Assembly (NCBI RefSeq): GCF_904846055.1
Contig: NZ_CAJGYV010000001.1
Span: forward strand, 1,674,001 to 1,738,000
DNA length: 64,000 nucleotides
DNA from: Psychrobacter ciconiae
GTDB taxonomy: Bacteria > Pseudomonadota > Gammaproteobacteria > Pseudomonadales > Moraxellaceae
Direction: 5' to 3'
The notes under the pieces are model-generated. The model saw only the letters and a list, made by a program, of their open reading frames with translations. It was not told the origin of the DNA and did not search any database. The position numbers were made by a program, and so were the translations under genes. This document shows, piece by piece, positions 9,065-19,981 of this stretch (positions are counted from its first letter, which is position 1; each line of letters opens with the position of its first letter).

Positions 9065-11791
9065 CTATGGTCGCACGGGCAGAGGCGTCAAGCTTGCCAT
9101 CAGCGCCGATTTTAGCTCTGCAAGCTTATCTTCGGCAAGCGGCGCATCGTTTTGGTCACTGATATAAAACATATCTTCAGCGCGCTCCCCTAAAGTGGTG
9201 ATGCGCGCGGCGTGAACCTCAATTTTTTGTTCTAAAAATACCCGACCAATTCGTGCCAGTAGGCTTGGTTGGTCAAGCGTTTGCAAGCTCATGATGTGCT
9301 GATTGTTAGCGTCGTTAAATTCAAAGTCGATTTGGGTTGGCACGACAAAATGCTTTAATTCGCGCGGGATGCGCTTTTGGGTCAATTTGGGCAAGGTTGG
9401 GTGTTTAAAGGCGTCAATCAAGCGCAGTTTTAACTCAAGCTGAGTGCCAAAATCCGTCAATATCGTGCCGCTATGGTCAAGTAGCACATAAGAATCAAGC
9501 GCAAAATTGCGAGTGGCGGTGATGATTCTGGCATCAAGCACGTCCAAATTCATTTGATCAAAAATCGCCACGGTGACCGCAAATAAATTGGACTGGTTTT
9601 GGGTATAAATAAACACCTGAATGGCATCAAGCGCCAGTTCGCGATGTTCGCGAAGCACAATAAGCGGACCACTGTCGGCGGTGGAGGCGCGACCAATGGG
9701 CGGATGGTTTAAAATCGCCTCGGTGTGCCACAAGATATCCTCAGCAATTTCACGTAAAAAATACTCATCGCCCAAATCCTCCCAAAGCCTGAGCACCTCA
9801 TCAACGTCTAAATGCTGATATTGACTATCGAGCAGCGCTCGCGCTTTTTGTTTGGTTGCCGCAATCATCTGTAAGCGGTTGGTTGGCGCGTCAATATCGG
9901 CGCGCAAAATCTTGCGCGTTTGTGAGTACAGCTGCTTAAGTAAGGTTGCCCGCCAACTGTTCCAGATTTGCGGATTGGTGGCGTTCATATCCGCCACCGT
10001 CAGCACGTAAAGGTGATTTAAATGGGTGACGTTGCCGACGATATTGGCAAATTGGGTCACCACCTCAGGGTCTAAAATGTCCTTTTTTTGCGCGGTCATC
10101 GACATCAGTAAATGATAGCGCGTCAGCCAACCGACCAATTTAGCGTCCGCATCAGCCATGCCGTGAGCGCTACAAAATGCCACCGCATCAATCTCGCCAA
10201 GCTGACTGTGGTTGCCGCCGCGACCTTTGGCAATGTCATGAAATATCGCCGCCAATACCAAGATTTCTTTGCGCTCAATGCGCTGAAAAATGGCGCTGAC
10301 CAGTGGAAAATCCTCATAATATTTGGAGTCGGTAAAACGGTGCAGCATCCGAATCAAAAACAGCGTATGCGCATCGACCGTATAACGATGAAATAAATCA
10401 TACTGCATAAGTCCGGTCACTTGCGCAAACGCCGGAATATATCGCCCCAAAACATCATAACGATTCATCGTCCGCAAGCGGTGAAACAGATAGTTTTGCT
10501 CTTTTAAATTGGCTAAAAATAACTCCTGATGCTCGGGGGTATTGCGGTAACTGTCATCAATGGTTTGCGCCGCGATTTTTAGCGCCCGCAGGGTTCGAGT
10601 GCGAACGCGCTTGATGCTGTATTGCCCCATCAGCAAAAACATCTCCAAAATCGCCTCAGGATGCTGAGCAAACACGCGGTGATGCGCCATCGCAATTTGG
10701 TCGCCGACTTGGTTAAAATGCGCGTTTAATGGTCGTTTCATCGGCTGCTCATTTTTGGGCAGTTTGGGCTCAATAATCGTTTCAAAATAGTGATTGGTGA
10801 GCATCTCCGATAACGTTGAGATTTGCATAGCCGCGCGGTAATAATCACGCATAAAGCGCTCAACGGCAGCATTTGGCGCATCATTGTCACTTGCGTGATA
10901 GCCCATTTTGGTGGCGATATCGCGCTGATAATCGAACAACAAGCGGTTTTCACAGCGACCGGTCAAATCATGCAAATAATGACGAATGCGCCATAAAAAA
11001 TCCTCCGCCTCCGTGAGCGTTTCAAACTCTTTTTGGGTCAAAAAGCCTTGGCGAACCAAATCAAACAAGGTATTGATGCGAAAATAGCGCTTGGTAATCC
11101 AGCCGATGATATGAATGTCACGAAGTCCACCCGGCGCTGCCTTGATGTTTGGCTCAAGGTTAAATTCGGTGGCGTTATTTTGCAGATGCCGCGATTTGGC
11201 TTCCGCCATTTTAATGTCAAAAAAGTCCTTTGCCGACCAAACTTCATCGACCACAGCGACCGGTGCACCTTTAAGCGCGTCATTTCCGGCTAAAAACCGT
11301 GCTTCAAGTAACGTACTTGCCACCGTGGGCTCACGCGCGGCTTGCAAGCACTCGTCCAAGTTGCGAACCGACAGCGCAGGCTCAAGCCCAACATCCCAAA
11401 GCAGCGCCACCAAGGCGTCTATTTTTTGATGAAAGCTATCGACTTCAGAGCTTTGATTATTTTCACAATGGTCATTAAATGGCGTCAATAATAAAATATC
11501 AATGTCTGAATGTAGCGCCAGCTCACCGCGACCGTAACCGCCCACCGCAAACAGCGCGACATTAAACCTATCCAATTCAAAGCCAAAAAACAGCGCCAAT
11601 AGCAGCTCATCGATGGCGACCGCGCGAGCATGAACCAGTAGCCGGATTCCAACGCCGGAATCTAGCGCTTGGTTGGTTTCAAGGTGGATTTGCCCAAGCC
11701 AATTGCTGATAAGCTGTTGCCAACTGGCTTGGTCATTTGGTGATAAAGCAGGCAAGGGCGAAAATTTAAAAGTGGTTGTGGTGGTCATCAT
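9065..11791 (-). CDS. glnD: bifunctional [protein-PII] uridylyltransferase/uridylyl-removing enzyme GlnD
   Basis: 908-residue nitrogen sensor that uridylylates PII proteins when glutamine is low and removes UMP when it is high. Nucleotidyltransferase motif GGYGRGELALHSDIDILL spans residues 84-101 with catalytic Asp96 and Asp98. The HD domain for UMP removal is near residue 520 (AAIFHDIAKGRGG), and two ACT domains for glutamine sensing occupy roughly 725-800 and 835-905. Full length with all key residues. Flanked by map upstream and dapC downstream on the same strand; a REP-like palindrome separates it from map. Confidence 0.96.
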   Translation of the reverse strand: MMTTTTTFKFSPLPALSPNDQASWQQLISNWLGQIHLETNQALDSGVGIRLLVHARAVAIDELLLALFFGFELDRFNVALFAVGGYGRGELALHSDIDILLLTPFNDHCENNQSSEVDSFHQKIDALVALLWDVGLEPALSVRNLDECLQAAREPTVASTLLEARFLAGNDALKGAPVAVVDEVWSAKDFFDIKMAEAKSRHLQNNATEFNLEPNIKAAPGGLRDIHIIGWITKRYFRINTLFDLVRQGFLTQKEFETLTEAEDFLWRIRHYLHDLTGRCENRLLFDYQRDIATKMGYHASDNDAPNAAVERFMRDYYRAAMQISTLSEMLTNHYFETIIEPKLPKNEQPMKRPLNAHFNQVGDQIAMAHHRVFAQHPEAILEMFLLMGQYSIKRVRTRTLRALKIAAQTIDDSYRNTPEHQELFLANLKEQNYLFHRLRTMNRYDVLGRYIPAFAQVTGLMQYDLFHRYTVDAHTLFLIRMLHRFTDSKYYEDFPLVSAIFQRIERKEILVLAAIFHDIAKGRGGNHSQLGEIDAVAFCSAHGMADADAKLVGWLTRYHLLMSMTAQKKDILDPEVVTQFANIVGNVTHLNHLYVLTVADMNATNPQIWNSWRATLLKQLYSQTRKILRADIDAPTNRLQMIAATKQKARALLDSQYQHLDVDEVLRLWEDLGDEYFLREIAEDILWHTEAILNHPPIGRASTADSGPLIVLREHRELALDAIQVFIYTQNQSNLFAVTVAIFDQMNLDVLDARIITATRNFALDSYVLLDHSGTILTDFGTQLELKLRLIDAFKHPTLPKLTQKRIPRELKHFVVPTQIDFEFNDANNQHIMSLQTLDQPSLLARIGRVFLEQKIEVHAARITTLGERAEDMFYISDQNDAPLAEDKLAELKSALMASLTPLPVRP

Positions 11792-11846
11792 CGCCTCTTT
11801 GTGAATTATACAATGTCAGTTTTAACGTCATTCTCAACTGTTAAGC

Positions 11847-11914
11847 GTAGGCTGCAGCTTTAGCCCAGCGGATAATGCTCACTTTTTTAATGCTGGGCTA
11901 AAGCCGAAGCCTAC
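11847..11914. repeat. 68-bp imperfect palindrome, REP-like
   Basis: Two 23-bp arms, 11847-11869 and 11892-11914, are near-perfect inverted repeats of one another (one cluster of three mismatches near GTAGGCT) around a 22-bp spacer. The inner arm reads GCTTTAGCCCAGC. A short outer pair, ATTCTC at 11830 and GAGAAT at 11936, may extend the symmetry. It sits between map and glnD and lacks a long T-run, so it looks more like a dispersed REP/MITE-type element than a plain terminator. Confidence 0.6.
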
Positions 11915-11979
11915 AACCATTAATATTATGAAATCGAGAATAAGATAAATTTAACCTTAATTTACGCCAATTTCTTGCC

Positions 11980-12009
11980 AAAAAAAAGACCACTTATGCC
12001 AAGTAGTCT
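11980..12009 (-). terminator. intrinsic terminator of map
   Basis: Read on the minus strand, nine-base arms AGACTACTT and AAGTGGTCT (one G-U pair) close a five-base loop and are followed by eight T residues. It lies 21 bp after the map stop. Confidence 0.85.
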
Positions 12010-12029
12010 CAATTTATTTTTACCATAAC

Positions 12030-12824
12030 TTATTGCTTTAAAAAGCTTAAATCTTCTTCGGGGCGAGTGGTGAACACCTCACAGCCATTGTCCGTCACCA
12101 CAAGCGTGTGTTCCCACTGCGCGGACAATTTGCGGTCTTTGGTAATTGCCGTCCACTCATCAGGCAAAATCTTGGTCTGCCAAGTCCCTTGGTTAATCAT
12201 CGGCTCAATAGTAAAGGTCATGCCGGTTTTTAGCTCAAAGCCCGTGCCTTTTTTGCCGTAATGCAGCACTTGTGGCTCATGGTGAAACTCGTCCGAGATG
12301 CCATGACCACAAAACTCACGAACGATGCTAAAGCGCTCAGGCTCGACGACTTCTTGGATTGCCGCGCCAATATCACCCAAACGTGTACCATTTTTGACCA
12401 CGCTCATTCCGGCATAAAGCGCGTCTTGCGCCACCTTGCAGATGCGCTCTGCCATGATTGAGCCGTTGCCCACCACCCACATTTTTGAGGTGTCGCCATA
12501 ATAGCCGTCTTTAATAACGGTCACATCGATGTTGATGATGTCGCCGTCTTTTAAGATTTTATTTTCTGACGGAATGCCGTGACAGACCACGTGATTGACC
12601 GAGGTGCAAATCGACTTTGGAAAGCCATTGTAGTTCAAAGGGGCAGGGATGGCTTTTTGAGTATTGACGATATAATCGTGGGCGATTTGGTTCAGCGCCT
12701 CGGTGCTAATGCCAACTTTGACGTGCTCATCAAGCATCACCAGCACATCACTGGCAAGCTTTCCGGCAACGCGCATTTTATCTAAAGCATCACTTGATTG
12801 GATTAAAGATTTTTTCATTGTCAT
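12030..12824 (-). CDS. map: type I methionine aminopeptidase
   Basis: 264-residue metalloenzyme that removes the initiator methionine from nascent proteins. The five metal ligands of the pita-bread fold are present: two Asp in INIDVTVIKDGYYGDTSKM, His in FCGHGISDEFHHEP, Glu in FTIEPMI and Glu in WEHTLVVTDNG. Length matches type I bacterial enzymes with no N-terminal extension. Transcribed toward glnD but separated from it by a terminator and a palindromic repeat, so probably a separate unit. Confidence 0.96.
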   Translation of the reverse strand: MTMKKSLIQSSDALDKMRVAGKLASDVLVMLDEHVKVGISTEALNQIAHDYIVNTQKAIPAPLNYNGFPKSICTSVNHVVCHGIPSENKILKDGDIINIDVTVIKDGYYGDTSKMWVVGNGSIMAERICKVAQDALYAGMSVVKNGTRLGDIGAAIQEVVEPERFSIVREFCGHGISDEFHHEPQVLHYGKKGTGFELKTGMTFTIEPMINQGTWQTKILPDEWTAITKDRKLSAQWEHTLVVTDNGCEVFTTRPEEDLSFLKQ

Positions 12825-13265
12825 TATCGATTTAAAATTGAGAAGTTATGTCGCTGCATTATAGCATAATTTGGCTTTTTTGCGGGCAAACTCCTGTAGC
12901 AAATCCGTTAGCAGCTTATTGCACCGAGGGCAAGAGGGCGTACAAAATCGCTAACTTGTAACACAATATTTTATTATTTTACCTACACAACCTGCCATGA
13001 CTTACTAAAACTAGTTTGCCATAATATAACCGTTGTTTTGATGAACTTTGAATGATTTTGAAAGCTTTTAAATAATTAAAAAAAATAAAAATAATTTTGA
13101 AAGCAACTGATTTTATTGAACTGCTTTTATTAAATAGTTTTGAGGAAAAAAATTGGGCTAACGGCTCAATTTGCTGTTAGTAACAAGTAAGAAATGCCAG
13201 CTAAGTTTGCAACCTGCTCGCTAAAAAATAACCGTAACATCTGTCAAACCCCTTGAGGAGCACTT
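12825..13265. other. AT-rich intergenic region between map and the META lipoprotein gene
   Basis: About 440 bp without a supported gene. It must hold the divergent promoters of map and the downstream lipoprotein gene. A/T-rich tracts at 13070-13135 resemble UP-element or bent DNA, but I could not fix a convincing -35/-10 pair. Confidence 0.5.
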
Positions 13266-13757
13266 ATGAAAACCATGACTTCAGCCCTATTTGCCGGAAT
13301 CCTTGCCGTAGGAACGCTTGCCGCAGCCGGCTGTCAATCGACCCCAAGCACCACCGCGCCAGTGACTCACCCCGTCACCAACAAAGACTTGCAGTCTTAT
13401 AACTGGCAATTGGTGGATGCCAAGCGCAGTAACGGCAACAAAGTCACTCAGTTATTTTTTAACCCATCAAAGCCGCTGATTTTAAGCTTTAACACCACCA
13501 GTAGCGGTAACCGCGTGACCTTTGTCAACACCTGTAATAACATGGGCGCAGAATATAGCGTTGTGAATGGCAATGTTCAATTGTCAAATATGATCAGCAC
13601 CATGATGGCGTGCCCTGAGCCGCAAGCAAGCTTTGATACCGCCACCTTGGCAACCGTCAACGGCAAATACAGCTTCAATCGTGATGCCAATAACGTCCCA
13701 ATGCTAACCATCACCAATAGCAATCAAGTCGCGTACTTCAAAGGCATTGCCAAATAA
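13266..13757 (+). CDS. META/HslJ-domain lipoprotein
   Basis: 163-residue predicted lipoprotein: signal peptide MKTMTSALFAGILAVGTLA with lipobox AAGC, placing Cys at residue 23. The mature part is a META domain like that of HslJ, with the conserved opening YNWQLVDA, the central CNNMGAEYSV and the motif ISTMMACPEP. HslJ in E. coli is an outer-membrane heat-shock protein linked to novobiocin resistance; the role here is unproven. GAGGAG seven bases upstream supports the start, and a strong terminator follows, so it is monocistronic. Confidence 0.88.
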   Translation: MKTMTSALFAGILAVGTLAAAGCQSTPSTTAPVTHPVTNKDLQSYNWQLVDAKRSNGNKVTQLFFNPSKPLILSFNTTSSGNRVTFVNTCNNMGAEYSVVNGNVQLSNMISTMMACPEPQASFDTATLATVNGKYSFNRDANNVPMLTITNSNQVAYFKGIAK

Positions 13758-13789
13758 GCTGAAGCCCAAAAAAGTAACAAGACAAATAA

Positions 13790-13818
13790 AAAGCCTCATT
13801 AACGTTGGGGCTTTTTTT
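13790..13818 (+). terminator. intrinsic terminator of the META lipoprotein gene
   Basis: Arms AAAGCCTC and GGGGCTTT (one G-U pair) with a nine-base loop and a seven-T run, 33 bp after the stop. Confidence 0.85.
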
Positions 13819-13896
13819 ATGCCAAAAATTTTATAATCCGCGCCAAACAATCGGCTAAAATAGACTTTTTTAATATAAATAAATTTGAGAATTATT

Positions 13897-14847
13897 GTGA
13901 ATAAACTTTTTGCGGCAGTGGGAATAGGTGTGATTGTGGTATCGGGATGTCAAAGTATGCCGCAGCAAGGCAGCGCGCCCATTGCTAATCCCATCGTCAA
14001 CCAAATGCCTATTATTGATAAAAACGGCTTAATCGCTTATGTGGAAGAAGAAGGTATAGGCGCTTCAAAAGTATCAAGCCTTTATATTATTCGACCTGAT
14101 GGCAGCAACCGTGAACTTATCGACCGATTAAACGGCTATATCTACGCGCCGTCGTGGTCGTTTGACGGCACACGACTTGCCTACAGTAAGCAAGCCATGC
14201 GCGAAGCCCCAAAGATTTTTATCTATGATAAAGCCAGTAAATCATCCAAGCTAATGGTGAGTAATAAAGGCAGCAACTTGTCGGCGGCGTTTTCCCCTGA
14301 TGGTCAAAAGCTTATTTTTAGCTCAACGATGGGCGGCAATGCCGACATTTATGAGCAGCGGCTTAGTGATGGCGCGGTTACGCAGTTGACGCGATTGCCA
14401 AGCACTGAAGTGCAGCCAAGCTACGCGGCGGATGGTCAAAGCGTGATTTACGTCAGCGACAAGGCGCGCGCCGGTCGCCCAAGGCTCTATCGGCAGTATT
14501 TGATGGCTGATGGCAAGGTCGGTCGCGTCGTACCAATATCAACGGCAGGCTACGCGGCAAGCCCGATGATAAGCCTTGATGGCTCAAAGCTTGGCTTTTT
14601 AAATGGTAAGCAAGCGGCGGTGATGACCCTGAGCAGTGTTCAAGTCGTTAACCTTGGCGATACCGGACTTGATGAACCAGCAAGGCTGTCGCCAAGTAGT
14701 CAATACGCCGTTTATCCGATGCAAAACGCGGCAATCAATGGTCAAACCGGAAGTAGCCTAGTTATCCGGCCGCTGTCGGGAAGTGCCGGCTATACCATCA
14801 GTAGCAAAACCGGCGGCGTGATTCGCGCGCCAAGTTGGGGCAGATAA
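13897..14847 (+). CDS. TolB-like beta-propeller lipoprotein
   Basis: About 316 residues. The frame is open from a TTG at 13885, but a GTG at 13897 gives the cleaner signal peptide [18 protein letters not shown] with lipobox VSGC, so it is preferred. The mature part has repeated WD40-like/PD40 blades of the TolB type: [42 protein letters not shown]. Such propellers are often periplasmic or outer-membrane-anchored. It lacks the N-terminal domain of true TolB and no tol-pal genes are near, so it is a TolB-like protein and not TolB itself. Confidence 0.82.
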   Translation: MNKLFAAVGIGVIVVSGCQSMPQQGSAPIANPIVNQMPIIDKNGLIAYVEEEGIGASKVSSLYIIRPDGSNRELIDRLNGYIYAPSWSFDGTRLAYSKQAMREAPKIFIYDKASKSSKLMVSNKGSNLSAAFSPDGQKLIFSSTMGGNADIYEQRLSDGAVTQLTRLPSTEVQPSYAADGQSVIYVSDKARAGRPRLYRQYLMADGKVGRVVPISTAGYAASPMISLDGSKLGFLNGKQAAVMTLSSVQVVNLGDTGLDEPARLSPSSQYAVYPMQNAAINGQTGSSLVIRPLSGSAGYTISSKTGGVIRAPSWGR

Positions 14848-14858
14848 CGGGGCAACTC

Positions 14859-15014
14859 ATGGCACATAAAAAAGTCAACTTACCGCAGAAAATCTGCCCC
14901 GTTTGCCAAAAACCGTTTGCTTGGCGCAAAAAATGGGCAAAGGATTGGGACAGTGTGGTGTATTGTTCGGAGCGATGTCGGAAAAATAAAGATAAACCTT
15001 TGAACGTTAATTAA
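14859..15014 (+). CDS. DUF2256 small zinc-ribbon-like protein
   Basis: 51-codon gene. It begins [20 protein letters not shown] and ends [16 protein letters not shown], matching the DUF2256 family: a CPxC pair, a conserved [11 protein letters not shown] block, then a second C-x3-C pair, suggesting a single zinc site. It starts 11 bp after the TolB-like gene and may be cotranscribed. Its TAA overlaps the stop of the convergent secreted-protein gene in the shared TTAA at 15011-15014. The function of DUF2256 is unknown. Confidence 0.85.
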   Translation: MAHKKVNLPQKICPVCQKPFAWRKKWAKDWDSVVYCSERCRKNKDKPLNVN

Positions 15015-15589
15015 TACTTATTTTTACCAAGAAACTTTGTATTAGTTAGGCGCCAATTGTCTAAATTTTTATCATAACGGATAGTGTATTGATATCTGTT
15101 AGATGGAAAGTTATTCAAATCATCTTTTGCAAAGTTAGAAGAAATGATGGTAAAAGCATTGTTTTTAAAGTCTACACTTTCGACAAAGCGCGTATTAATG
15201 CTATCGAAATTCTGTAAAATATCATCGTCTCTTACTGTAAAGCGTTGATTGCTGCGCTCTCTTGAGAGTAGTGTCAAAGAATACATATAAGTGCCACTAC
15301 CTCCAGAACAGCCGCTATCGCCGCCCCAAAACACAAGGTACTTAGTACCAAAATCAGATTTTCCTTGCTTTTCACTATCAATAAGATAAACGTCTTTTGC
15401 GGTAGTTAATTTGGTATCAGGACTTTTTTTAAATGTAGTGTCGCAAGCAGTCGAATTAGCATAATTTTTTGCTTGATTTAAAACCATGTTCTTTTCTTGA
15501 GCAGGAGCGGCAGCATTAGCATTGATTGCAGATGAAGCAAGCATTGCTAAGAATGTGTAAGTTATAATAGCTTTACGATTAATTATCAT
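15011..15589 (-). CDS. hypothetical secreted protein, AT-rich gene
   Basis: 192 residues, not recognised. The N-terminus is a signal peptide ([20 protein letters not shown], probable cleavage after AINANA). The mature part has two cysteines, in STACDTT and DSGCSGGSG, that could form a disulfide, and is otherwise beta-strand-like and polar. The gene is richer in A and T than its neighbours and may have been acquired. It converges on the DUF2256 gene with overlapping stops. Confidence 0.7.
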   Translation of the reverse strand: MIINRKAIITYTFLAMLASSAINANAAAPAQEKNMVLNQAKNYANSTACDTTFKKSPDTKLTTAKDVYLIDSEKQGKSDFGTKYLVFWGGDSGCSGGSGTYMYSLTLLSRERSNQRFTVRDDDILQNFDSINTRFVESVDFKNNAFTIISSNFAKDDLNNFPSNRYQYTIRYDKNLDNWRLTNTKFLGKNKY

Positions 15590-15640
15590 AAGAGTCCTAA
15601 AAAATAATTAGAATTTCATATTTTTCAAATAACATTATTG

Positions 15641-15656
15641 TAGCTCTCACCGAGGT
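15641..15656. repeat. short dispersed sequence, copy 1
   Basis: TAGCTCTCACCGAGGT here and TAGCTCTTACCGAGGT at 39692-39707 differ at one base in 16. Both are intergenic and both lie upstream of minus-strand accessory genes. Meaning unknown. Confidence 0.4.
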
Positions 15657-15680
15657 ATATAACAAACAAAAATTCATAGA

Positions 15681-15715
15681 AAAATGGCCAATAGTTAACT
15701 TATTAGCCATTTTTT
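15681..15715 (-). terminator. terminator downstream of metH (bidirectional form)
   Basis: Arms AAAATGGC/GCCATTTT extended by AATA/TATT across one mismatch, loop GTTAACT, T-rich on both sides. It lies 35 bp beyond the metH stop. Confidence 0.8.
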
Positions 15716-15750
15716 AGGGTAAGAGTAGTCGTAGAGTTTACAAAATTAAG

Positions 15751-18700
15751 TTACAAATTCGGATTCAACCACTTCTCAGCCGTTTTCAAATCCCAACCCT
15801 TTCGCGCCGCATAGTCCTCAAGTTGGTCGCTGCTGATTTTACCAACGTTAAAGTATTCGCTGTCAGGATGCGAGTAGTAAAAGCCGCTGACCGAGGACGC
15901 CGGCCACATGGCAAAGCTTTCGGTAAGCTTCGTTCCGATAGCGTCCGTCGTGCCAAGCCAGTCAAACAGCTTGCCTTTTTCGGTATGCTCAGGACAAGCC
16001 GGGTAGCCGGGAGCGGGGCGGATGCCGACGTATTTTTCTTTGATGAGCGCTTCATTATCAAGCGCCTCATCCGGCTGATAGCCCCAGTATTTGGTGCGGA
16101 TAAGCTTATGCAAATGCTCGGCAAAGGCTTCGGCGAGGCGGTCGCAAAGCGCTTGAACCATGATGGCGTTATAGTCATCGCCTGCCGCCTTGTAGTCCTC
16201 GGCAAGCTGTTCAGCGCCGACGATGGTGACAGTAAAGCCGCCCAAATAGTCGGTATGATTGGCAGATGGTGAGATAAAGTCGGCAAGGCTAAAGTTGGGC
16301 TTACCGCTTGCCTTGTCGCTTTGTTGGCGCAAATGCTCAAACTGATAGGTCGCTTTGCCGCCGTGATTCGGGTCAGTATCATAAACGGTGACGGTATCCG
16401 CGCCGGTTCGGCGGGCAGGCATGAGGGTAAAGACGCCTTTTGCAGTGATGAGTTTTTCACTGATTAACTTATCAAGCAAGGTTTGCGCGTTGTCAAACAA
16501 ATCGCGCGCCGCTTCACCAACGACGTCATCTTGCAAGATTTTGGGATATTTTCCGGCAAGTCCCCACGAGATAAAAAACGGCGTCCAATCGATAAAGGGC
16601 AATAAGTTGGCAATTGGATAATCCTCAAAAACCACTTTGCCAAGCTGATTTGGGGTGGGCGGCACGTAGTTGTCCCAATCAAATTGGAAGCCAAGCTCAA
16701 CGGACTCTTGATAAGACAATTTAGCGGCTTTGGGCTGACGTTTTGCCAAGCGCTCACGAACCTTAATGTAGTCCTCGCGCGTTTCATTTATTAGCTCTTG
16801 GCGGTTTTCTTTAGAAAGCAGTTTGGTGACCACGCCGACCGAGCGCGAAGCATCCGCCACGTAAATGACAGCATCATTTTGATATTGCGGCTCGATTTTG
16901 ACCGCGGTATGCGCTTTTGAAGTGGTCGCGCCGCCAATCATCAGCGGCAAATCCATACCGCGCTCTTGCATTTGTTTGGCGACATAGACCATTTCATCAA
17001 GGCTTGGGGTAATCAGCCCTGATAAGCCAATGATATCGATGTTCTCTTGGATAGCGGTATCAAGGATTTTTTCGCAAGGTACCATCACGCCCAAATCGAC
17101 AATTTCATAACCGTTACAGCCAAGGACGACGCCGACGATATTTTTGCCAATATCGTGAACGTCGCCTTTCACCGTTGCCATAAGGATTTTACCTTTGGCT
17201 TCACCCTCGACTTTTTCCGCTTCGATAAAGGGATTGAGCCAAGCCACCGACTGCTTCATCACGCGAGCCGATTTCACCACTTGCGGTAAAAACATTTTGC
17301 CCGCGCCAAACAAATCACCAACGACGTTCATACCGTCCATTAAAGGACCTTCGATGACCTCAAGTGGTCTTGGGTATTTTAGCCTTGCCTCTTCGGTGTC
17401 CGCTTCGATATAGGTGGTGATACCTTTGACGAGCGCGTATTCGATGCGTTTTTCGACGGTGTCGTCACGCCAAGCCAAATCGGCGGTCGCGTCTTTTTTC
17501 TTACCATCGTTTTGGTAGCTTTCGGCGATGGTCATCAGCCGTTCGGTGGCGTCTTGACCCGATTCGCCTTGGTTGCGGTTGAGCATAACGTCTTCGATGG
17601 CATTTCGCGCTTCAAGCGGAATGTCGTCGTAAAGCTCAAGCATCGCGGGGTTGACGATGCCCATGGTCAAGCCGTTTTTGATGGCGTGGTATAAAAAGAC
17701 TGAGTTAATTGCCTCGCGGATGGGGTTGCCGCGAAAGCTGAACGACACGTTGGAAACGCCGCCTGAGACCATGGCATTGGGCAGATTATCAGTAATCCAG
17801 CGGGTGGCATTGATAAAATCTGCGCCGTAGTTGTTGTGCTCGGTGATACCTGTGGCGACCGCAAAGATATTTGGGTCAAAGATAATGTCTTCACTTGGGA
17901 AGCCCACGTCATTAACAAGCACGTCATAACTGCGCTGACAAATTTCAATCTTGCGCTGCTCGGTATCGGCTTGACCGTCTTCATCAAATGCCATCACGAT
18001 GACCGCCGCGCCGTAACGCATACACAGGCGGGCGCGTTCGACAAATTCGTCGTAGCCTTCTTTTAAAGAAATTGAGTTAACGACGCATTTACCTTGCGAG
18101 CGCTTGAGTCCTTCCTCGATGATGTCCCATTTTGACGAGTCAATCATTAACGGCACGCGGCTGATGTCTGGCTCACCCGAAACCAAGTTAATAAAGTGAA
18201 TCATCGCTTGCTTGGAGTCGAGCATGCCCTCGTCCATGTTGATGTCAACGATTTGCGCGCCGCCCTCGACTTGGTCGCGAGCCACATCAAGCGCCTCGGT
18301 GTAGGCTTCGGTTTTAATGAGTCGCAAAAACTTCTTGGAGCCAGTGACGTTAGTTCGCTCGCCGACGTTGACAAACAAGCTGTCTTTGGTGATGTTAAAA
18401 GGTTCGAGTCCTGACAAGCGGCAGGCAGGCGGGATTTCAGGAATCTTGCGTGGCGGAAAATTGGCAACTATATTGGCAATTTGGCGGATGTGCTCAGGCG
18501 TCGTGCCACAGCAGCCGCCAACGATGTTTAAGATTCCAGCTTTAGCAAAGCCTTCAAGCAGCGCGGCAGTTTCTTCTGCGGTTTCGTCGTATTCACCAAA
18601 TTCGTTCGGCAATCCTGCGTTTGGATGCGCGGAAACAAAGGTATTAGCAATGTTTGACAAGGTTTGGATATGCGGCCGTAGCGCATCCGCCCCAAGCGCA

Positions 18701-19545
18701 CAGTTAAAGCCCACCGATAGGGGCTTGGCGTGACGAATCGAGTTATAAAACGCTTCTGCCGTTTGTCCTGACAGCGTCCGCCCTGAGGCATCGGTAATCG
18801 TCCCTGAAATCATAATCGGCAATTCAAAACCGATATCTTCAAACACACCCGTCACCGCAAAAATCGCCGCTTTAGCGTTTAGCGTATCAAAAATGGTCTC
18901 AATCAAAATAATATCCACGCCGCCTGAAATCAGCGCAAGCGTTGCCTCGCGGTAATTAAGCACCAACTCATCAAAGGTAATATTTCGAAAGGCAGGGTCA
19001 TTGACATCGGGCGACAGCGAACAAGTTCGCGAGGTTGGACCAATCACTCCCGCCACAAATCGCGGCTTTTCTGGCGTTTTTTTGGTGAATTCGTCCGCCA
19101 CCTCGCGCGCAATTCGTGCCGCCTCAAAGTTCATCTCCGGCACCAAATGCTGCATATTATAGTCCGCCATCGACAGCCGCGTACCGTTAAAGCTGTTGGT
19201 CTCGATGATGTCCGCGCCCGCGTCTAAATGAGCGGCATGAATCTCTTGAATCATCTGCGGCTGTGTCAATACCAGTAAATCATTATTGCCTTTCACGTCT
19301 TGGCTAATATCCGCAAAGCGCTCGCCGCGATAGTCCGCCTCGCTAAGCTTAAAGGTTTGGATGTGCGTTCCCATCGCGCCATCGAGCATCATAATGCGCT
19401 GGGTCAAAATCTTAACCAAACGCTCGCGCGCGGTGATTTGTTTGGCTTTAAAGTTAAAAACCTCCGGCGGCGACAATTGAAAATCGCTTGGATTGGTATT
19501 CATAACAGGCTTTCGGTCAGATGCTGGGGCGTGGGCTGTGGTCAT
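15751..19545 (-). CDS. metH: cobalamin-dependent methionine synthase MetH
   Basis: 1264-residue four-module enzyme transferring a methyl group from methyltetrahydrofolate through cobalamin to homocysteine. Modules in order: homocysteine domain (about 35-360) with the zinc Cys pair in [11 protein letters not shown]; pterin domain (about 385-650) with [15 protein letters not shown]; cobalamin domain with the lower-ligand motif [14 protein letters not shown] near 795; and the C-terminal activation domain (about 940-1264) with [12 protein letters not shown] and the [12 protein letters not shown] signature. Full length. The start has no strong ribosome site and Met15 is an alternative. No cobalamin riboswitch was recognised upstream. 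Confidence 0.96.
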   Translation of the reverse strand: MTTAHAPASDRKPVMNTNPSDFQLSPPEVFNFKAKQITARERLVKILTQRIMMLDGAMGTHIQTFKLSEADYRGERFADISQDVKGNNDLLVLTQPQMIQEIHAAHLDAGADIIETNSFNGTRLSMADYNMQHLVPEMNFEAARIAREVADEFTKKTPEKPRFVAGVIGPTSRTCSLSPDVNDPAFRNITFDELVLNYREATLALISGGVDIILIETIFDTLNAKAAIFAVTGVFEDIGFELPIMISGTITDASGRTLSGQTAEAFYNSIRHAKPLSVGFNCALGADALRPHIQTLSNIANTFVSAHPNAGLPNEFGEYDETAEETAALLEGFAKAGILNIVGGCCGTTPEHIRQIANIVANFPPRKIPEIPPACRLSGLEPFNITKDSLFVNVGERTNVTGSKKFLRLIKTEAYTEALDVARDQVEGGAQIVDINMDEGMLDSKQAMIHFINLVSGEPDISRVPLMIDSSKWDIIEEGLKRSQGKCVVNSISLKEGYDEFVERARLCMRYGAAVIVMAFDEDGQADTEQRKIEICQRSYDVLVNDVGFPSEDIIFDPNIFAVATGITEHNNYGADFINATRWITDNLPNAMVSGGVSNVSFSFRGNPIREAINSVFLYHAIKNGLTMGIVNPAMLELYDDIPLEARNAIEDVMLNRNQGESGQDATERLMTIAESYQNDGKKKDATADLAWRDDTVEKRIEYALVKGITTYIEADTEEARLKYPRPLEVIEGPLMDGMNVVGDLFGAGKMFLPQVVKSARVMKQSVAWLNPFIEAEKVEGEAKGKILMATVKGDVHDIGKNIVGVVLGCNGYEIVDLGVMVPCEKILDTAIQENIDIIGLSGLITPSLDEMVYVAKQMQERGMDLPLMIGGATTSKAHTAVKIEPQYQNDAVIYVADASRSVGVVTKLLSKENRQELINETREDYIKVRERLAKRQPKAAKLSYQESVELGFQFDWDNYVPPTPNQLGKVVFEDYPIANLLPFIDWTPFFISWGLAGKYPKILQDDVVGEAARDLFDNAQTLLDKLISEKLITAKGVFTLMPARRTGADTVTVYDTDPNHGGKATYQFEHLRQQSDKASGKPNFSLADFISPSANHTDYLGGFTVTIVGAEQLAEDYKAAGDDYNAIMVQALCDRLAEAFAEHLHKLIRTKYWGYQPDEALDNEALIKEKYVGIRPAPGYPACPEHTEKGKLFDWLGTTDAIGTKLTESFAMWPASSVSGFYYSHPDSEYFNVGKISSDQLEDYAARKGWDLKTAEKWLNPNL

Positions 19546-19981
19546 AACATTGCTGCTTATAAAAAAGGTGAGAAAAATAGCGGCTAGACAATCAAAAAAA
19601 ATAAAAAAGAACGCTAAAAAAGGGCAGATGTCGTTATTTTACCATGAAAAAACCAGCGCTTTATGCCGAACTTTTTTGCTCATCATAACCATTATTAATG
19701 ATATAGCTGATCTCAAAATCGACGATAAAAACCCAAAATCTTCCTAAAAATCAAAAAACTGCTTAAAAAGCGAACAAAAGTTACATGAATGTGACAAATA
19801 ATAGCGCAATTACAAATTAATCTCTCCTAAATTATATGGTAGTTTGAATTTAGTAAATATTAATGCTCAAGTGCAAATTTTAGAGATATCGTTTCACAAC
19901 AGTTTATAAAAGGTAGCCGTGTTTAAAGCAGCAAGTTAATTGATAAAAATTAATGAACGATTAAAAAAGATTAGGGAGCTG
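19546..19981. other. intergenic region between metH and the first fasciclin gene
   Basis: About 436 bp holding divergent promoters. On the plus strand TTACAA and TATATG, 17 bases apart near 19810-19840, are a possible promoter for the fasciclin gene. No convincing gene or structured RNA was seen. Confidence 0.45.

Noticed and set aside
19546..19981. Cobalamin riboswitch upstream of metH
   Set aside because: No B12-box-like sequence or large structured leader on the minus strand.
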